From Ruminococcus sp. (GTDB lineage: Bacteria > Bacillota > Clostridia > Oscillospirales > Ruminococcaceae), in the NCBI GenBank assembly GCA_029060305.1, contig JAIDUG010000024.1, forward strand, positions 1-64,000: a DNA stretch of 64,000 nucleotides, written 5' to 3'. The stretch's first letter is position 1, and every line of letters begins with the position of its first letter. Position numbers and translations under genes: made by a program. The notes beneath the pieces were generated by a model that made no database searches, was not told the DNA's origin, and was given only the letters and a program-made list of their open reading frames with translations. Below, in pieces: positions 26,367 through 36,279 of this stretch.

Positions 26367-27380
26367 ATGGGTAAAATTCTTGTAACAGGCGGTACAGGCT
26401 TTATCGGAAGTCATACCTGCGTGGAACTTCTTGCCAATAGTTACGAAATAGTAATAGCGGACAACCTCAGTAACTCTAAAGAAGCTGTAACAGAAAGAAT
26501 AGAAAAAATCAGCGGAAAAAAAGTAATTTTCCGCAAGGTAGATGTGTGCGATTATAAATCACTTTCGGAAGTTTTCAAGGAAAATGTTATTGATGCTGTA
26601 ATACATTTTGCAGGTCTGAAAGCCGTAGGCGAATCGGTACAGAAACCGCTTGAATACTACTCAAATAATATTTATGGAACTCTTATTCTGCTGAAAGTCA
26701 TGCGTGAGTACAACTGCAAAAAATTTGTCTTTTCGTCATCTGCAACGGTTTACGGTATGAATAACAAAGCTCCATATACTGAGGATATGCCTACTTCTGC
26801 CACTAATCCTTATGGTTACACAAAAGTAATGATTGAACAGATTCTCCGTGACGTATGCGTTGCAGACAAGGATTTCAGTGTGGTAGCACTCAGATATTTC
26901 AATCCTATCGGCGCACACAGTAGCGGACTTATCGGTGAAGATCCTAACGGAATCCCGAATAACCTTGTACCATATATTGCACAGGTAGCTTCCGGCAGAC
27001 TTGAACAGTTAAGCGTTTTCGGTGACGATTATGATACTCCAGACGGTACGGGTGTAAGGGACTATATTCACGTTATGGATTTAGCTTCCGGTCACGTATG
27101 TGCAATTGACTACGCTATGAAAAACAAAGGTTTTGAGGCTGTCAACCTCGGTACTGGCAAGGGGTCAAGCGTACTGGAAGTTGTATCTGCTTACGAAAGG
27201 GCTTGCGGAAAACCGATTCCGAAAAAAATCACTCCACGCCGTGCAGGAGATATTGCTACCTGTTATGCAGACGCTTCAAAGGCAAAGGAGATTTTCGGCT
27301 GGGAGGCAAGCTCCGGTATTGAACAGATGTGTGCTGACAGCTGGAATTTCACAAAACTTAATCCAAATGGCATTGAATAA
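26367..27380 (+). CDS. galE: UDP-glucose 4-epimerase
   Basis: GGTGFIGSHTCVEL, VIHFAGLKAVGES, YGYTKVMIEQIL, ALRYFNPIGAH, RAGDIATCYAD. Confidence 0.96.
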   Translation: MGKILVTGGTGFIGSHTCVELLANSYEIVIADNLSNSKEAVTERIEKISGKKVIFRKVDVCDYKSLSEVFKENVIDAVIHFAGLKAVGESVQKPLEYYSNNIYGTLILLKVMREYNCKKFVFSSSATVYGMNNKAPYTEDMPTSATNPYGYTKVMIEQILRDVCVADKDFSVVALRYFNPIGAHSSGLIGEDPNGIPNNLVPYIAQVASGRLEQLSVFGDDYDTPDGTGVRDYIHVMDLASGHVCAIDYAMKNKGFEAVNLGTGKGSSVLEVVSAYERACGKPIPKKITPRRAGDIATCYADASKAKEIFGWEASSGIEQMCADSWNFTKLNPNGIE

Positions 27381-27417
27381 ATTTATAAACAACAAAACAG
27401 TGAAAGGATTGATATAA

Positions 27418-27846
27418 ATGTCACCGGAGATAAGAAATATGCTTATCATGTTCGGTGCAATTGCCATAGCCCTGATTTTAATAATAATAACCTTTGGCGG
27501 TGATAATCCTGTTGAAAGGTTTATATCGCTTTTTATTGAAGAGGAAGACGAGAATACAGAAGAGGTCGAAAAGAAAAGTTTTTCTGCACCTGTTGTCGAA
27601 ATGGCAACGCTTATACGGAAAAGCGACGACCGACGTAGAGTTATTGAAAGCGATGGCAATGTTAAACTGCTTGATGAATATTATGAACTTACTTTTTTAA
27701 CACGTAAAGGTCGTAATATAAAAATAGAGTGTTCTGCTGAAGTTTACGAAAAAATCCCGTTTAATCAGCAGGGTTCACTTACATACAGAAAAAACAAACT
27801 TGTAAAATTCAAGTATTATGAAGATACTGTTTACAATGAAAACTGA
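27418..27846 (+). CDS. Hypothetical membrane-anchored protein (DUF2500-like)
   Basis: N-terminal TM, C-terminal beta-rich domain YYELTFLTRKGRNIKIECSAEVYEKI. Confidence 0.5.
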   Translation: MSPEIRNMLIMFGAIAIALILIIITFGGDNPVERFISLFIEEEDENTEEVEKKSFSAPVVEMATLIRKSDDRRRVIESDGNVKLLDEYYELTFLTRKGRNIKIECSAEVYEKIPFNQQGSLTYRKNKLVKFKYYEDTVYNEN

Positions 27847-27857
27847 AAGGAGAATAT

Positions 27858-28529
27858 ATGGTTAATTTTGGTAATGACTGGGACGAAATTCTCAAAGATG
27901 AGTTTCAGAAAGAATACTATATTAAATTACGTCAGAAACTTATTGAAGAATACAGAACACAGACAGTTTTTCCGGATATGTACGATATTTACAACGCTAT
28001 GAAACTTACATCGTATAATGATGTTAAGTGCGTTATAATCGGACAAGACCCCTATCACGATAACGGGCAGGCACACGGACTGAGTTTTTCAGTAAAAAAA
28101 GGTGTTAAACCTCCACCGTCTCTCGTGAATATTTTCAAGGAGATTAATAACGATATAGGTGTGAATAACCTCGGAAAGCACGGAGAACTCACAAAATGGG
28201 CTGAAAACGGTGTATTGTTACTTAATGCTGTTCTGACAGTACGTGCACATACTCCGAAAAGCCACAGGGGAATAGGTTGGGAAGAATTTACAACAGATAT
28301 TATAAAGATTCTCAATCAGCGTGAAAAACCAATGGTTTTCATGTTGTGGGGTGGAGACGCTAAGGCAAAACAGAAATTTATTACAAATCCTGCACACCTT
28401 GTATTAACTTCCGCACACCCGAGTCCATTGTCAGTATATCACGGATTTTTCGGCTGTAAACATTTTTCAAAGGCTAATGAATTTCTGCGTGCTGTAGGTC
28501 TGGGTGAAATAGACTGGAGCATAGACTGA
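27858..28529 (+). CDS. ung: Uracil-DNA glycosylase
   Basis: CVIIGQDPYHDNGQAHGLSFSV, LLLNAVLTVRAHTPKSH, HPSPLSVYHGFFGCKHF. Confidence 0.97.
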   Translation: MVNFGNDWDEILKDEFQKEYYIKLRQKLIEEYRTQTVFPDMYDIYNAMKLTSYNDVKCVIIGQDPYHDNGQAHGLSFSVKKGVKPPPSLVNIFKEINNDIGVNNLGKHGELTKWAENGVLLLNAVLTVRAHTPKSHRGIGWEEFTTDIIKILNQREKPMVFMLWGGDAKAKQKFITNPAHLVLTSAHPSPLSVYHGFFGCKHFSKANEFLRAVGLGEIDWSID

Positions 28530-28547
28530 TTTTTTAAGGAGATAATT

Positions 28548-29408
28548 ATGAAAATAAAAGATTTATTTGAAAAGAAAACCGTTTTTTCATTTGAGGTTTT
28601 CCCACCAAAGAAAACAAGTTCAGTTGACGTTATTTACAAGGCTCTTGACGAACTCAATGACCTTAAACCTGATTTTATAAGTGTGACATTCGGAGCAGGC
28701 GGAAGCAGTAATAATACATTTGCGTGTGACGTTGCTTCCAAAATCAAGGAAAACGGTATAATACCGATGATACATCTTCCCTGTATAAACTACACAAAAG
28801 AGGAGATTTCCACAACTCTTGAGGAGATAAAGAAAAGAGGAATTGAAAATATTCTTGCTCTCAGAGGGGACAGAAATCCCGATATTGAACCGAAACACGA
28901 TTTTCCGCACGCAAATGACCTTATTACATATATAAAGTCTCAGGGAGATTTTGACATTGCAGGAGCTTGTTATCCGGAATGTCACCCAGATTCCGATTCT
29001 TTGATTGACGATATAATGAACCTTAAAAAGAAAGTTGAAGCCGGTGCTACTCACCTTGTCAGCCAGCTTTTCTTTGATAATGATTCTTTTTATGATTTCC
29101 GTGAAAAAACTGCTCTTGCCGGTATCAACGTACCTATTGAAGCCGGAATTATGCCGGTAGTCAACAAGAAACAGATTGAGCGTATGGTGACAACTTGCGG
29201 AGTAAGTCTGCCACGTAAATTTGTGCGTATTATGCAGAAGTATGAAAACAATCCGGAAGCCCTCAGAGATGCAGGAATTGCATATGCGATAAATCAGATT
29301 GTTGACCTTATTGCAAGCGGTGTTGACGGAATACACCTTTATACTATGAATAATGCATATGTTGCAAGAAAAATCAGTGAAGCGGTTTCGGGAATAATAA
29401 ACGTATGA
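28548..29408 (+). CDS. metF: 5,10-methylenetetrahydrofolate reductase
   Basis: FSFEVFPPKK, ISVTFGAGGS, ILALRGDRNPD, LVSQLFFDNDSFYDF, AGIMPV. Confidence 0.94.
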   Translation: MKIKDLFEKKTVFSFEVFPPKKTSSVDVIYKALDELNDLKPDFISVTFGAGGSSNNTFACDVASKIKENGIIPMIHLPCINYTKEEISTTLEEIKKRGIENILALRGDRNPDIEPKHDFPHANDLITYIKSQGDFDIAGACYPECHPDSDSLIDDIMNLKKKVEAGATHLVSQLFFDNDSFYDFREKTALAGINVPIEAGIMPVVNKKQIERMVTTCGVSLPRKFVRIMQKYENNPEALRDAGIAYAINQIVDLIASGVDGIHLYTMNNAYVARKISEAVSGIINV

Positions 29409-30079
29409 TGAAGTTGAATCCCATTTCCAAATCAGAAGCGTCACGTTATATGGGTGTCAGGGGCGTTCCGGACGTGCAGATTATGGAAATTCTTGACCGT
29501 CTTGAGCCTGTTGTCCGTGAACGTATGAGACCTAAATATGTCTACAGAAAAACTGCTGTTAATTTTACAGAAAACGGTCTGTTTCTTGAGGGTCTTAATG
29601 TATCGCTTGACGGAGAAGATATAAAAAAACATCTTTCGGGTTGTCAGGAAGCTGTTGTAATGGCGACTACTCTTTCCGATGAAGCCGATAAGCTGATAAG
29701 ACAGACGGCGGTTACAGATATGGCAGAGGCTTTAGCAGTTGACTGTCTTTGCAGTGCCGGAATTGAGCAGGTCTGCAACCGTGCGGAAGATGAGATTTTT
29801 TCAGTTATTCACGCTCCGTACAGAACGTGGAGATTCAGTGCCGGTTACGGAGACTTTCCGCTTGACATTCAGAAACATCTTCTTTTATTCCTCAATGCAC
29901 AACGTCGCATAGGTCTTACTGTCACGGAAAACTGTCTGCTTCTGCCGTCGAAATCAGTAACGGCGATTATCGGAATATCTGAAAATCCCGTTCGTCGTGG
30001 AAAAAAGGGCTGTGCTTCCTGCAAAATGAAAGACAACTGTGCATTTTCGGCAATCGGTAAAACGTGTTCGGAGGCGTGA
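29405..30079 (+). CDS. Vitamin B12-dependent methionine synthase activation-domain protein
   Basis: YRTWRFSAGYGDFPLDIQKHLLLFLNAQRRIGLTVTENCLLLPSKSVTAIIG...CASCKMKDNC; overlaps metF. Confidence 0.85.
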   Translation: MMKLNPISKSEASRYMGVRGVPDVQIMEILDRLEPVVRERMRPKYVYRKTAVNFTENGLFLEGLNVSLDGEDIKKHLSGCQEAVVMATTLSDEADKLIRQTAVTDMAEALAVDCLCSAGIEQVCNRAEDEIFSVIHAPYRTWRFSAGYGDFPLDIQKHLLLFLNAQRRIGLTVTENCLLLPSKSVTAIIGISENPVRRGKKGCASCKMKDNCAFSAIGKTCSEA

Positions 30080-30080
30080 A

Positions 30081-31457
30081 ATGAACAGATTGAAGATTTT
30101 TATATTGTCAATTTCGTTTTTAGCTGTATCGGTTACGGCGTGTGGTGAAAAGACTGACGATTCCAAAGCAAAGGACGTTGACCCTGCTCTCAGAAAGGCA
30201 ATAGCGGAAAACGTTGCTGATTCCGAATTACTTACAGGAGAACTTGAAAACAAGACTATTAAATGGCTGTCGCCGTGGGACATTAATTCAGACGACAATG
30301 AGGGGAAAAGTACTCCGGCTTTTCTTGTGGCGTTTGAGGAACGCTATGGCGGTAAAATTGAATGGAATCAATGTACTTTTGACGACCGTTACGAACAGCT
30401 TGCAAAGGCTATAAACGGTGATGAGGGTATAGATTTTTTCTATGCCGGAGACCTTGACGCTTTCCCGAAAGGTGCTGTCCGTCAGATGTTTATTCCGGCG
30501 GACGATTATATAAATTATGATTCGCCTTTGTGGGACGGTGTGCGTGAACTGAATGACAGTCTCATATGGAAAGGCGGTCATTATATTACTGCAACACGCA
30601 TTGCCGGTGACAACTGCGGAGTGATTTATAACCGCAAAACTGTCCGTGAAGCCGGATTGCAAGACCCTGCCGAACTTTACAGAAAAGGTGAATGGAATTG
30701 GAAAACGTTTGAAAATATGCTTGATAAATTTGTTGACCCTAATAATCAGCGTTACGGAATAGACGGTTGGTGGTTTGAATTCGGACTGACTGCAACGTCT
30801 GGTGTTCCTGCTGTAAGTATGGAAAACGGCAGACTTATAAACAATCTTTCAAATCCTGCTATGGAACGTGTTCAGAACTGGATATATAATCTTTACAACA
30901 ATGACTATATCGCAATCGGGTCAGAAGAGTACGGCTGGAATGCCAAACCTGCTTATATCGGTGAGGGGAAAACTCTTTTCTATCCGTGCGGACTGTATCA
31001 GTTTTATATGAAGTCGGATAACTGGAAAAAAACTTTCGGTGACGAGGTATTTTTCGTGCCTATGCCTAAAGACCCCGATTCCGACAAATATTATATTCCT
31101 GTCGGAATGGAAGCGTATGCTTTTGTAAAAGGCGGTAAAAATCCGGAAGGCGTTGCAAAGTTTCTTGAATGTAAGCGTTTTGTACTTGAAGATTCTGAAA
31201 CGCTTGCTTTAGCCGACAAGCAGATGAAAGAAGATTACGGCTGGACAGATGAAATGTTTGAGATGAAAGAAAGTATGCAGACACTTGCGGAATCCAATCC
31301 TGTTATTGATTTGTCAAGGGGCGTTTCTGCGGACTGTGGTGAACTTCTTGACAACAGCCTAAGACTTACGGCACGTGGTACTGCGTGGAGTGAAACCTAT
31401 GATTCTATAAATGCAGTAGTGGATAAATATATTGATGAGGTAAATTCAGGAAATTAG
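30081..31457 (+). CDS. ABC transporter extracellular solute-binding lipoprotein
   Basis: Lipobox LAVSVTACGEK; solute-binding protein family 1-like WLSPWDIN...FFYAGDLDAFPKGA. Confidence 0.75.
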   Translation: MNRLKIFILSISFLAVSVTACGEKTDDSKAKDVDPALRKAIAENVADSELLTGELENKTIKWLSPWDINSDDNEGKSTPAFLVAFEERYGGKIEWNQCTFDDRYEQLAKAINGDEGIDFFYAGDLDAFPKGAVRQMFIPADDYINYDSPLWDGVRELNDSLIWKGGHYITATRIAGDNCGVIYNRKTVREAGLQDPAELYRKGEWNWKTFENMLDKFVDPNNQRYGIDGWWFEFGLTATSGVPAVSMENGRLINNLSNPAMERVQNWIYNLYNNDYIAIGSEEYGWNAKPAYIGEGKTLFYPCGLYQFYMKSDNWKKTFGDEVFFVPMPKDPDSDKYYIPVGMEAYAFVKGGKNPEGVAKFLECKRFVLEDSETLALADKQMKEDYGWTDEMFEMKESMQTLAESNPVIDLSRGVSADCGELLDNSLRLTARGTAWSETYDSINAVVDKYIDEVNSGN

Positions 31458-31541
31458 TTAGAATGATATAACATATATTGCAAAAACATTTCTTATATGA
31501 TATAATATAATAAGTATTTTGATTGAGAGGAGGCTTCGGCG

Positions 31542-32495
31542 ATGAATACAATTCTTGTAACAGGCGGTTGCGGTCTTATAGGTCAGCATATCTGTTCGGG
31601 ACTTCTTAAAAAAGGAAATAAAGTAATTGCCGTTGACGAAAAGGAAAATAATTATAATACAGGAAAATTTAATTATTCGTTCATACAGTCTGCACAGGAT
31701 GACAGGGATTCATACACTGAAATTTTTACGAAAAATAAAATTGACATAGTTATCCATGCATCATGTACGGTTGATAACGATTTCGGACCTATTATCATGG
31801 AAAAACAGATGACTATTTCCGGTGAATGTGACAGATTTATTTATGAGACTGCTATGAATAATAATGTCAAGATGTTCATACTGCTGAGTACTGACCAGGT
31901 TTATGAGTTTACAAAGACACGTGAACCGATAAGAGAAGTAAACAAACTTAAAGTGATTACAAATTACGCTAATATGAAGTTTGAGGCAGAAAAGGCTTTT
32001 GTGAGGGAGTTGCAGAATCACAAGAATGTAATAGCTTGCATTGTAAGATATTCTCCGGTGTATTCATTGAAATTCATTGATAATCTTACTGCAAAGATTA
32101 CAGACCCTAAAGACGGCATGAAATTTGTATCAGGTACTGGACAGTATGGCTTTCAGTTGTGTTGTATACATAATCTTGTTGACTTTATACTGTGCTTTGT
32201 CAGATATGCAGAAGATACTTCTTATTCCGGTACTTACAATGTATGTGATAAGCACCTTACAACAGCTTCTGAAATAATAGCTTTTATGCGTGAACATTAT
32301 CATCTGGGTACTGTAATATCACGCTCAGCAGGTGGTGCATTATCAAAGATAAAGGGTATTTTTTCAAAGAATGCCGACGAAAAGGAAAATTATCGTTATC
32401 TTGATATGTCAAAACTTGAATACAATAATATGCTTGACTGTACGAAGGCTTCAAAAATCGTTGTATTCCGTTGGGACATCAAGAACACCAAATAG
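31542..32495 (+). CDS. NAD-dependent epimerase/dehydratase family protein
   Basis: MNTILVTGGCGLIGQHICSGL Rossmann motif, SDR-like. Confidence 0.88.
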   Translation: MNTILVTGGCGLIGQHICSGLLKKGNKVIAVDEKENNYNTGKFNYSFIQSAQDDRDSYTEIFTKNKIDIVIHASCTVDNDFGPIIMEKQMTISGECDRFIYETAMNNNVKMFILLSTDQVYEFTKTREPIREVNKLKVITNYANMKFEAEKAFVRELQNHKNVIACIVRYSPVYSLKFIDNLTAKITDPKDGMKFVSGTGQYGFQLCCIHNLVDFILCFVRYAEDTSYSGTYNVCDKHLTTASEIIAFMREHYHLGTVISRSAGGALSKIKGIFSKNADEKENYRYLDMSKLEYNNMLDCTKASKIVVFRWDIKNTK

Positions 32496-32499
32496 AAAA

Positions 32500-32533
32500 C
32501 AGGTACATTTTTCCATGTACCTGTTTTTTTTAA
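32500..32533 (+). terminator. Rho-independent terminator
   Basis: aACAGGTACATttttccATGTACCTGTttttttt. Confidence 0.92.
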
Positions 32534-32620
32534 AATTTATTTGTAAAATTTTTTTGAACGGACAACCATACGTCTGGTACTATATGTATAATAGAATTAT
32601 AGAAAGGTGGTGAAAAAAGT

Positions 32621-33058
32621 ATGAGTAATAATAATAATGAAGTTGAACCTTATTCATTTGGTATGACTGCTTTTATTGTTATAGGGTTATCATTGCTTGA
32701 TACTGTAGGCGGTATTGTTTTACTGGTAGGAACTTACATATTTATGAAAAAAGGTCATACAGGTCTTTCAATAGCTCTGGTAATTGCAAATTTTGTAGTA
32801 CCAGATATATTGCCTGCCGTAGATGAAATATTTACTGTAATTATTGCTGTCTGCACATATAACAAAAATCGTGCGGAGGGAAAGAGTATAAGCGAAAGTG
32901 TAAAAGCGAGTAGACAGGCTGTACAGCAGTATTCAGAAACGAGCAGGGATTATATTCAAAAATCAGAAAAGGTTGTAAACAAAATCCGTGTTCCACAAAA
33001 TCAGGAAATTGATTACGATTCCGATTATTACGACAATGATTATTATGACGAAAGTTAG
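32621..33058 (+). CDS. Hypothetical membrane protein
   Basis: 145-aa ORF, two predicted TM segments, Asp/Tyr-rich tail. Confidence 0.5.
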   Translation: MSNNNNEVEPYSFGMTAFIVIGLSLLDTVGGIVLLVGTYIFMKKGHTGLSIALVIANFVVPDILPAVDEIFTVIIAVCTYNKNRAEGKSISESVKASRQAVQQYSETSRDYIQKSEKVVNKIRVPQNQEIDYDSDYYDNDYYDES

Positions 33059-33061
33059 AAA

Positions 33062-33098
33062 AAGCGGGACATTGAAGAATGTCCCGTGATTTTTTATT
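33062..33098. terminator. Terminator between convergent genes
   Basis: gCGGGACATTgaagAATGTCCCGtgatttttt. Confidence 0.85.
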
Positions 33099-33336
33099 CT
33101 ATTACTGTATAGTTGTCGGAGGCTGTTTCCTTTGTAGCGTGTTCAACTACATTGAGGACTTTAACTTTCAATGGCTTTGTCCCCATATTTATTTCTATAA
33201 CGTCGCCGACTTTCACGTCATATGAAGCACGTGCAACCTTGCCGTTTACGACGATTTTTTCAGCGTCGCAGGCATCATTTGCAACTGTACGTCTCTTGAT
33301 AAGACGTGTTACTTTTAAATATTTGTCAAGTCTCAT
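33094..33336 (-). CDS. S4-domain RNA-binding protein (HslR-like)
   Basis: MRLDKYLKVTRLIKRRTVANDACDAEKIVVNGKVARASYDVKVGDVIEI. Confidence 0.93.
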   Translation of the reverse strand: MRLDKYLKVTRLIKRRTVANDACDAEKIVVNGKVARASYDVKVGDVIEINMGTKPLKVKVLNVVEHATKETASDNYTVIE

Positions 33337-33400
33337 TAATTAACTCCTTTGATTAGTCAAAAGGGAACAGGTTTTTAGATAAAGCCTGTTCCCTGAAATT

Positions 33401-33676
33401 TTACTTGTTGATAGTACTCTTGAGGTTTCTGCCAGCCTTGAAAGCAGGGGCTTTACATGGAGGGCATACCATTTTTTCTTTAGTTTTGGGGTTGATACAG
33501 GTTTTTTCGTCTCTCTCACGGATTTCAAATGTACCGAAACCAGTAACAGAAACTTTTTCGCCCTTTTCAAGTGTTTCCTGAATGACAGCAAATGTAGCGT
33601 CAATAACAGCAGTAGCGTCTTTTTTTGTGCAGTTCATGCTTTTTGCAAGTGATGAGATGAGTTCAGATTTAGTCAT
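33401..33676 (-). CDS. HU family DNA-binding protein
   Basis: MTKSELISSLAKSMNCTKKDATAVIDATFAVI...GFGTFEIRERDEKTCINPKTKEKM. Confidence 0.95.
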   Translation of the reverse strand: MTKSELISSLAKSMNCTKKDATAVIDATFAVIQETLEKGEKVSVTGFGTFEIRERDEKTCINPKTKEKMVCPPCKAPAFKAGRNLKSTINK

Positions 33677-33701
33677 GATTATTCCTCCTGATTAGTAAAA
33701 T

Positions 33702-34520
33702 TCAGTCAATGTCTTTTCCGTCTGAAATAAGTTCCTTAGCCTTGTTCCAGTAAACATCGAGTTCTTCAATAGGAAGTGTTTGCATATCGATGTTTTCGGC
33801 ACGGACGAGGTTTTCAGTAGCAGAAAAACGTCTGATAAACTTGTTTGTAGACTTATTGAGAGCAAGTTCAGCATCTATTCCGAGATGACGTGCAACGTTC
33901 ACACAAGAAAATAACAAATCACCCAGTTCTTCTTCAATACGTGACTTGTCGCCGGTTGAGACAGCTTCTTCAAGTTCAGCCTTTTCGGCGGAAACACAAG
34001 CCATAGCATCTTCTGCGTTTCTGAAGTCCATTCCTGCACGCATAGCACGCTTGCCGACTTTCTGCGACCTCATCAGTGCCGGAAGTGATTTTGCAACACT
34101 TTCAAGTGTTTCCGTATAAGTAGTCTGATGTTTTGTCTGCATCTTGATATTGTCCCAGTTTCTGAGAACGTCGCCGGTTGAATCAACGGTTAATTCTCCG
34201 AAAACGTGCGGGTGACGGACAATAAGTTTTTTACAGATACCATCGCATATGTCGTCAAATCTGAAAGAATCTTTTTCTTCTTCAATACGGCAATGGAAAA
34301 CTACCTGCAACAACACGTCACCGAGTTCTTCACGGAGCAGGTCAGTGTCGTCCAAATCGATAGCTTCAATAGCTTCACAGGTTTCCTCTAAAAAATCCTG
34401 TCTGATAGACTTGTGCGTTTGTTCCCTGTCCCAAGGGCAACCGCCCTCACCACGCAACAGACGTACAATATCAATCAGGTCATTGATAGAATACTTTTCT
34501 TTCTGCTGATATTCAACCAT
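33702..34520 (-). CDS. mazG: Nucleoside triphosphate pyrophosphohydrolase
   Basis: LRGEGGCPWDREQTHKSIRQDFLEETCEAIEAI, EELGDVLLQVVFH, EELGDLLFSCVN. Confidence 0.96.
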   Translation of the reverse strand: MVEYQQKEKYSINDLIDIVRLLRGEGGCPWDREQTHKSIRQDFLEETCEAIEAIDLDDTDLLREELGDVLLQVVFHCRIEEEKDSFRFDDICDGICKKLIVRHPHVFGELTVDSTGDVLRNWDNIKMQTKHQTTYTETLESVAKSLPALMRSQKVGKRAMRAGMDFRNAEDAMACVSAEKAELEEAVSTGDKSRIEEELGDLLFSCVNVARHLGIDAELALNKSTNKFIRRFSATENLVRAENIDMQTLPIEELDVYWNKAKELISDGKDID

Positions 34521-34661
34521 ATAAAAACCTCCTTAAAGACAGACCAAATAATATAATACTCCAAAATACCACAAAATGCAATATGTTTTTTTATTTTTGT
34601 AAATATTGTCATTTTTGAGTGCTGTTAAAAGGTCTGATTTATGAAAAATAACTGTTGATAA

Positions 34662-34694
34662 ATACGGACGGAAAAATTATCCCGTCCGTAAATT
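34662..34694 (-). terminator. Terminator of trpS
   Basis: tACGGACGGgataatttttCCGTCCGTa on minus strand. Confidence 0.7.
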
Positions 34695-34696
34695 TA

Positions 34697-35695
34697 TTAT
34701 GTTCTGTCAACAAATCCGACTTTTCTGTAAACTTTTGATACTATTCTCTGTGAATATCTGAGGGCTTTTTCAGCACCTTCAGTATAGCATTTCTTCAGAT
34801 AAGCCTTGTCGGCAATAAGTCTTGCGAAATCATTTCTTACAGGTTCAAGGTGGTCTGCAACGGCTTCACCAACTGCAATCTTGAAATCACCATATCCCTT
34901 TCCTGCAAACTCCGATTCAATAGCCTTAAAGTCCTTGCCGGTAACGCTTGAATAGATAGTCATAAGATTGTTTATACCGTCTTTTCCGTCACGATAGCAG
35001 ACTTCTGTCTCGCTGTCAGTAACCGCACGTTTGAATTTTCTTATAATAGTGTCCTTGTCGTCAAGAATGAGTATAACGGAATTTGGGTTTTCGTCAGACT
35101 TAGACATTTTCTTTGTAGGGTCTTGCAATGACATTATTTTTGCACCCACTTCCGGAATATATGGCTCAGGTACTGTGAAGAAGTCGCCGTATCTCTGATT
35201 GAAACGCTGTGCAATATTTCTTGTCAGCTCAAGGTGCTGTTTCTGGTCAACGCCTACAGGTACAAGGTCAGCGTTATAAGCAAGAATATCAGCCGCCATG
35301 AGTACCGGATATGTGAAAAGTCCGGAATTTACGTCATCAGCATGTTTCTGACTTTTATCCTTAAACTGTGTCATACGTGAGAGTTCACCGAATTGTGTGT
35401 TACAACCGAGAATCCAGCTTAATTCCGCATGGGTCTTGACGTGGCTCTGTATGAAAAGTATTGATTTTTCAACGTCTATTCCACACGCCATAAGCAGTGC
35501 GTATGAGTTCATTGTATTCTGTCTTAACTTAACAGGGTCTTGTCTCACGGTGATTGCGTGCATATCCACAACACAATAAATACAGTTGTATTCGTCCTGA
35601 AGAGGTTTCCAGTTTCTTACAGCACCGATATAGTTTCCGAGTGTGAAAGTGCCTGTAGGCTGTATACCACTGAAAATCAGCTTTTTATTTTCCAT
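34697..35695 (-). CDS. trpS: Tryptophanyl-tRNA synthetase
   Basis: FSGIQPTGTFTLGNYIGAVRNW, KMSKSDENPN. Confidence 0.97.
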   Translation of the reverse strand: MENKKLIFSGIQPTGTFTLGNYIGAVRNWKPLQDEYNCIYCVVDMHAITVRQDPVKLRQNTMNSYALLMACGIDVEKSILFIQSHVKTHAELSWILGCNTQFGELSRMTQFKDKSQKHADDVNSGLFTYPVLMAADILAYNADLVPVGVDQKQHLELTRNIAQRFNQRYGDFFTVPEPYIPEVGAKIMSLQDPTKKMSKSDENPNSVILILDDKDTIIRKFKRAVTDSETEVCYRDGKDGINNLMTIYSSVTGKDFKAIESEFAGKGYGDFKIAVGEAVADHLEPVRNDFARLIADKAYLKKCYTEGAEKALRYSQRIVSKVYRKVGFVDRT

Positions 35696-35711
35696 TTAGA
35701 AAAACATCTCC

Positions 35712-36230
35712 TTATTTTGCTTTGCGTGCTGCTGCGTCGTCCTTGAGCTGACAGCTTCTCAGTTCGTTGAGTACACGCTGATAGAGTACATAGAATGTAC
35801 GGAGTTCGGGTTCATTTTCAGGAATAATACCAGGTTTGATTTCAGTCTTGTAAATAGCGTTTTTTGTGAGCAGGAAAATATTGTGTGTCTTGCCTTTCGG
35901 GAGGTCATAAGTCTTTGTTTTTTCACACTTCGGAATAAGCTGTCCTGCGTTTGCAACGAGCGTGTGTGTAGCCTGCACAAGATTTCTGTACTTCTGTGAA
36001 GCTCCTGTATATTCTCCGCCGTTATTGAAGTAGAGGTTAGCAGCACCATTGATAAAGCACACCATAGATGTGAGAACCGTGGAAGACATCGGAATGTCAA
36101 TAACAACTCCGAAAACTTCGTTTTTCTTGAAGTTGGTATTGAAAAAGCGTGCAGGGAAATTGATAGCCTGTCCTCTTGTCATGAGATACTTCTGAGTTAC
36201 AGTGTATCTTTCAGTCATTTTGTTTGGCAT
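35712..36230 (-). CDS. Hypothetical protein
   Basis: Intact ORF; MPNKM start with upstream aaggaa RBS preferred over track start. Confidence 0.55.
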   Translation of the reverse strand: MPNKMTERYTVTQKYLMTRGQAINFPARFFNTNFKKNEVFGVVIDIPMSSTVLTSMVCFINGAANLYFNNGGEYTGASQKYRNLVQATHTLVANAGQLIPKCEKTKTYDLPKGKTHNIFLLTKNAIYKTEIKPGIIPENEPELRTFYVLYQRVLNELRSCQLKDDAAARKAK

Positions 36231-36279
36231 AGTAAAAAATTCCTTTCGTTTAAATATTATTTTGGAATACCTGAAAAAA

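Noticed and set aside
28620-29444. Long antisense ORF opposite metF (274 aa)
   Set aside because: Shadow frame of a clear metF gene; Cys/Ile-rich translation with no family features
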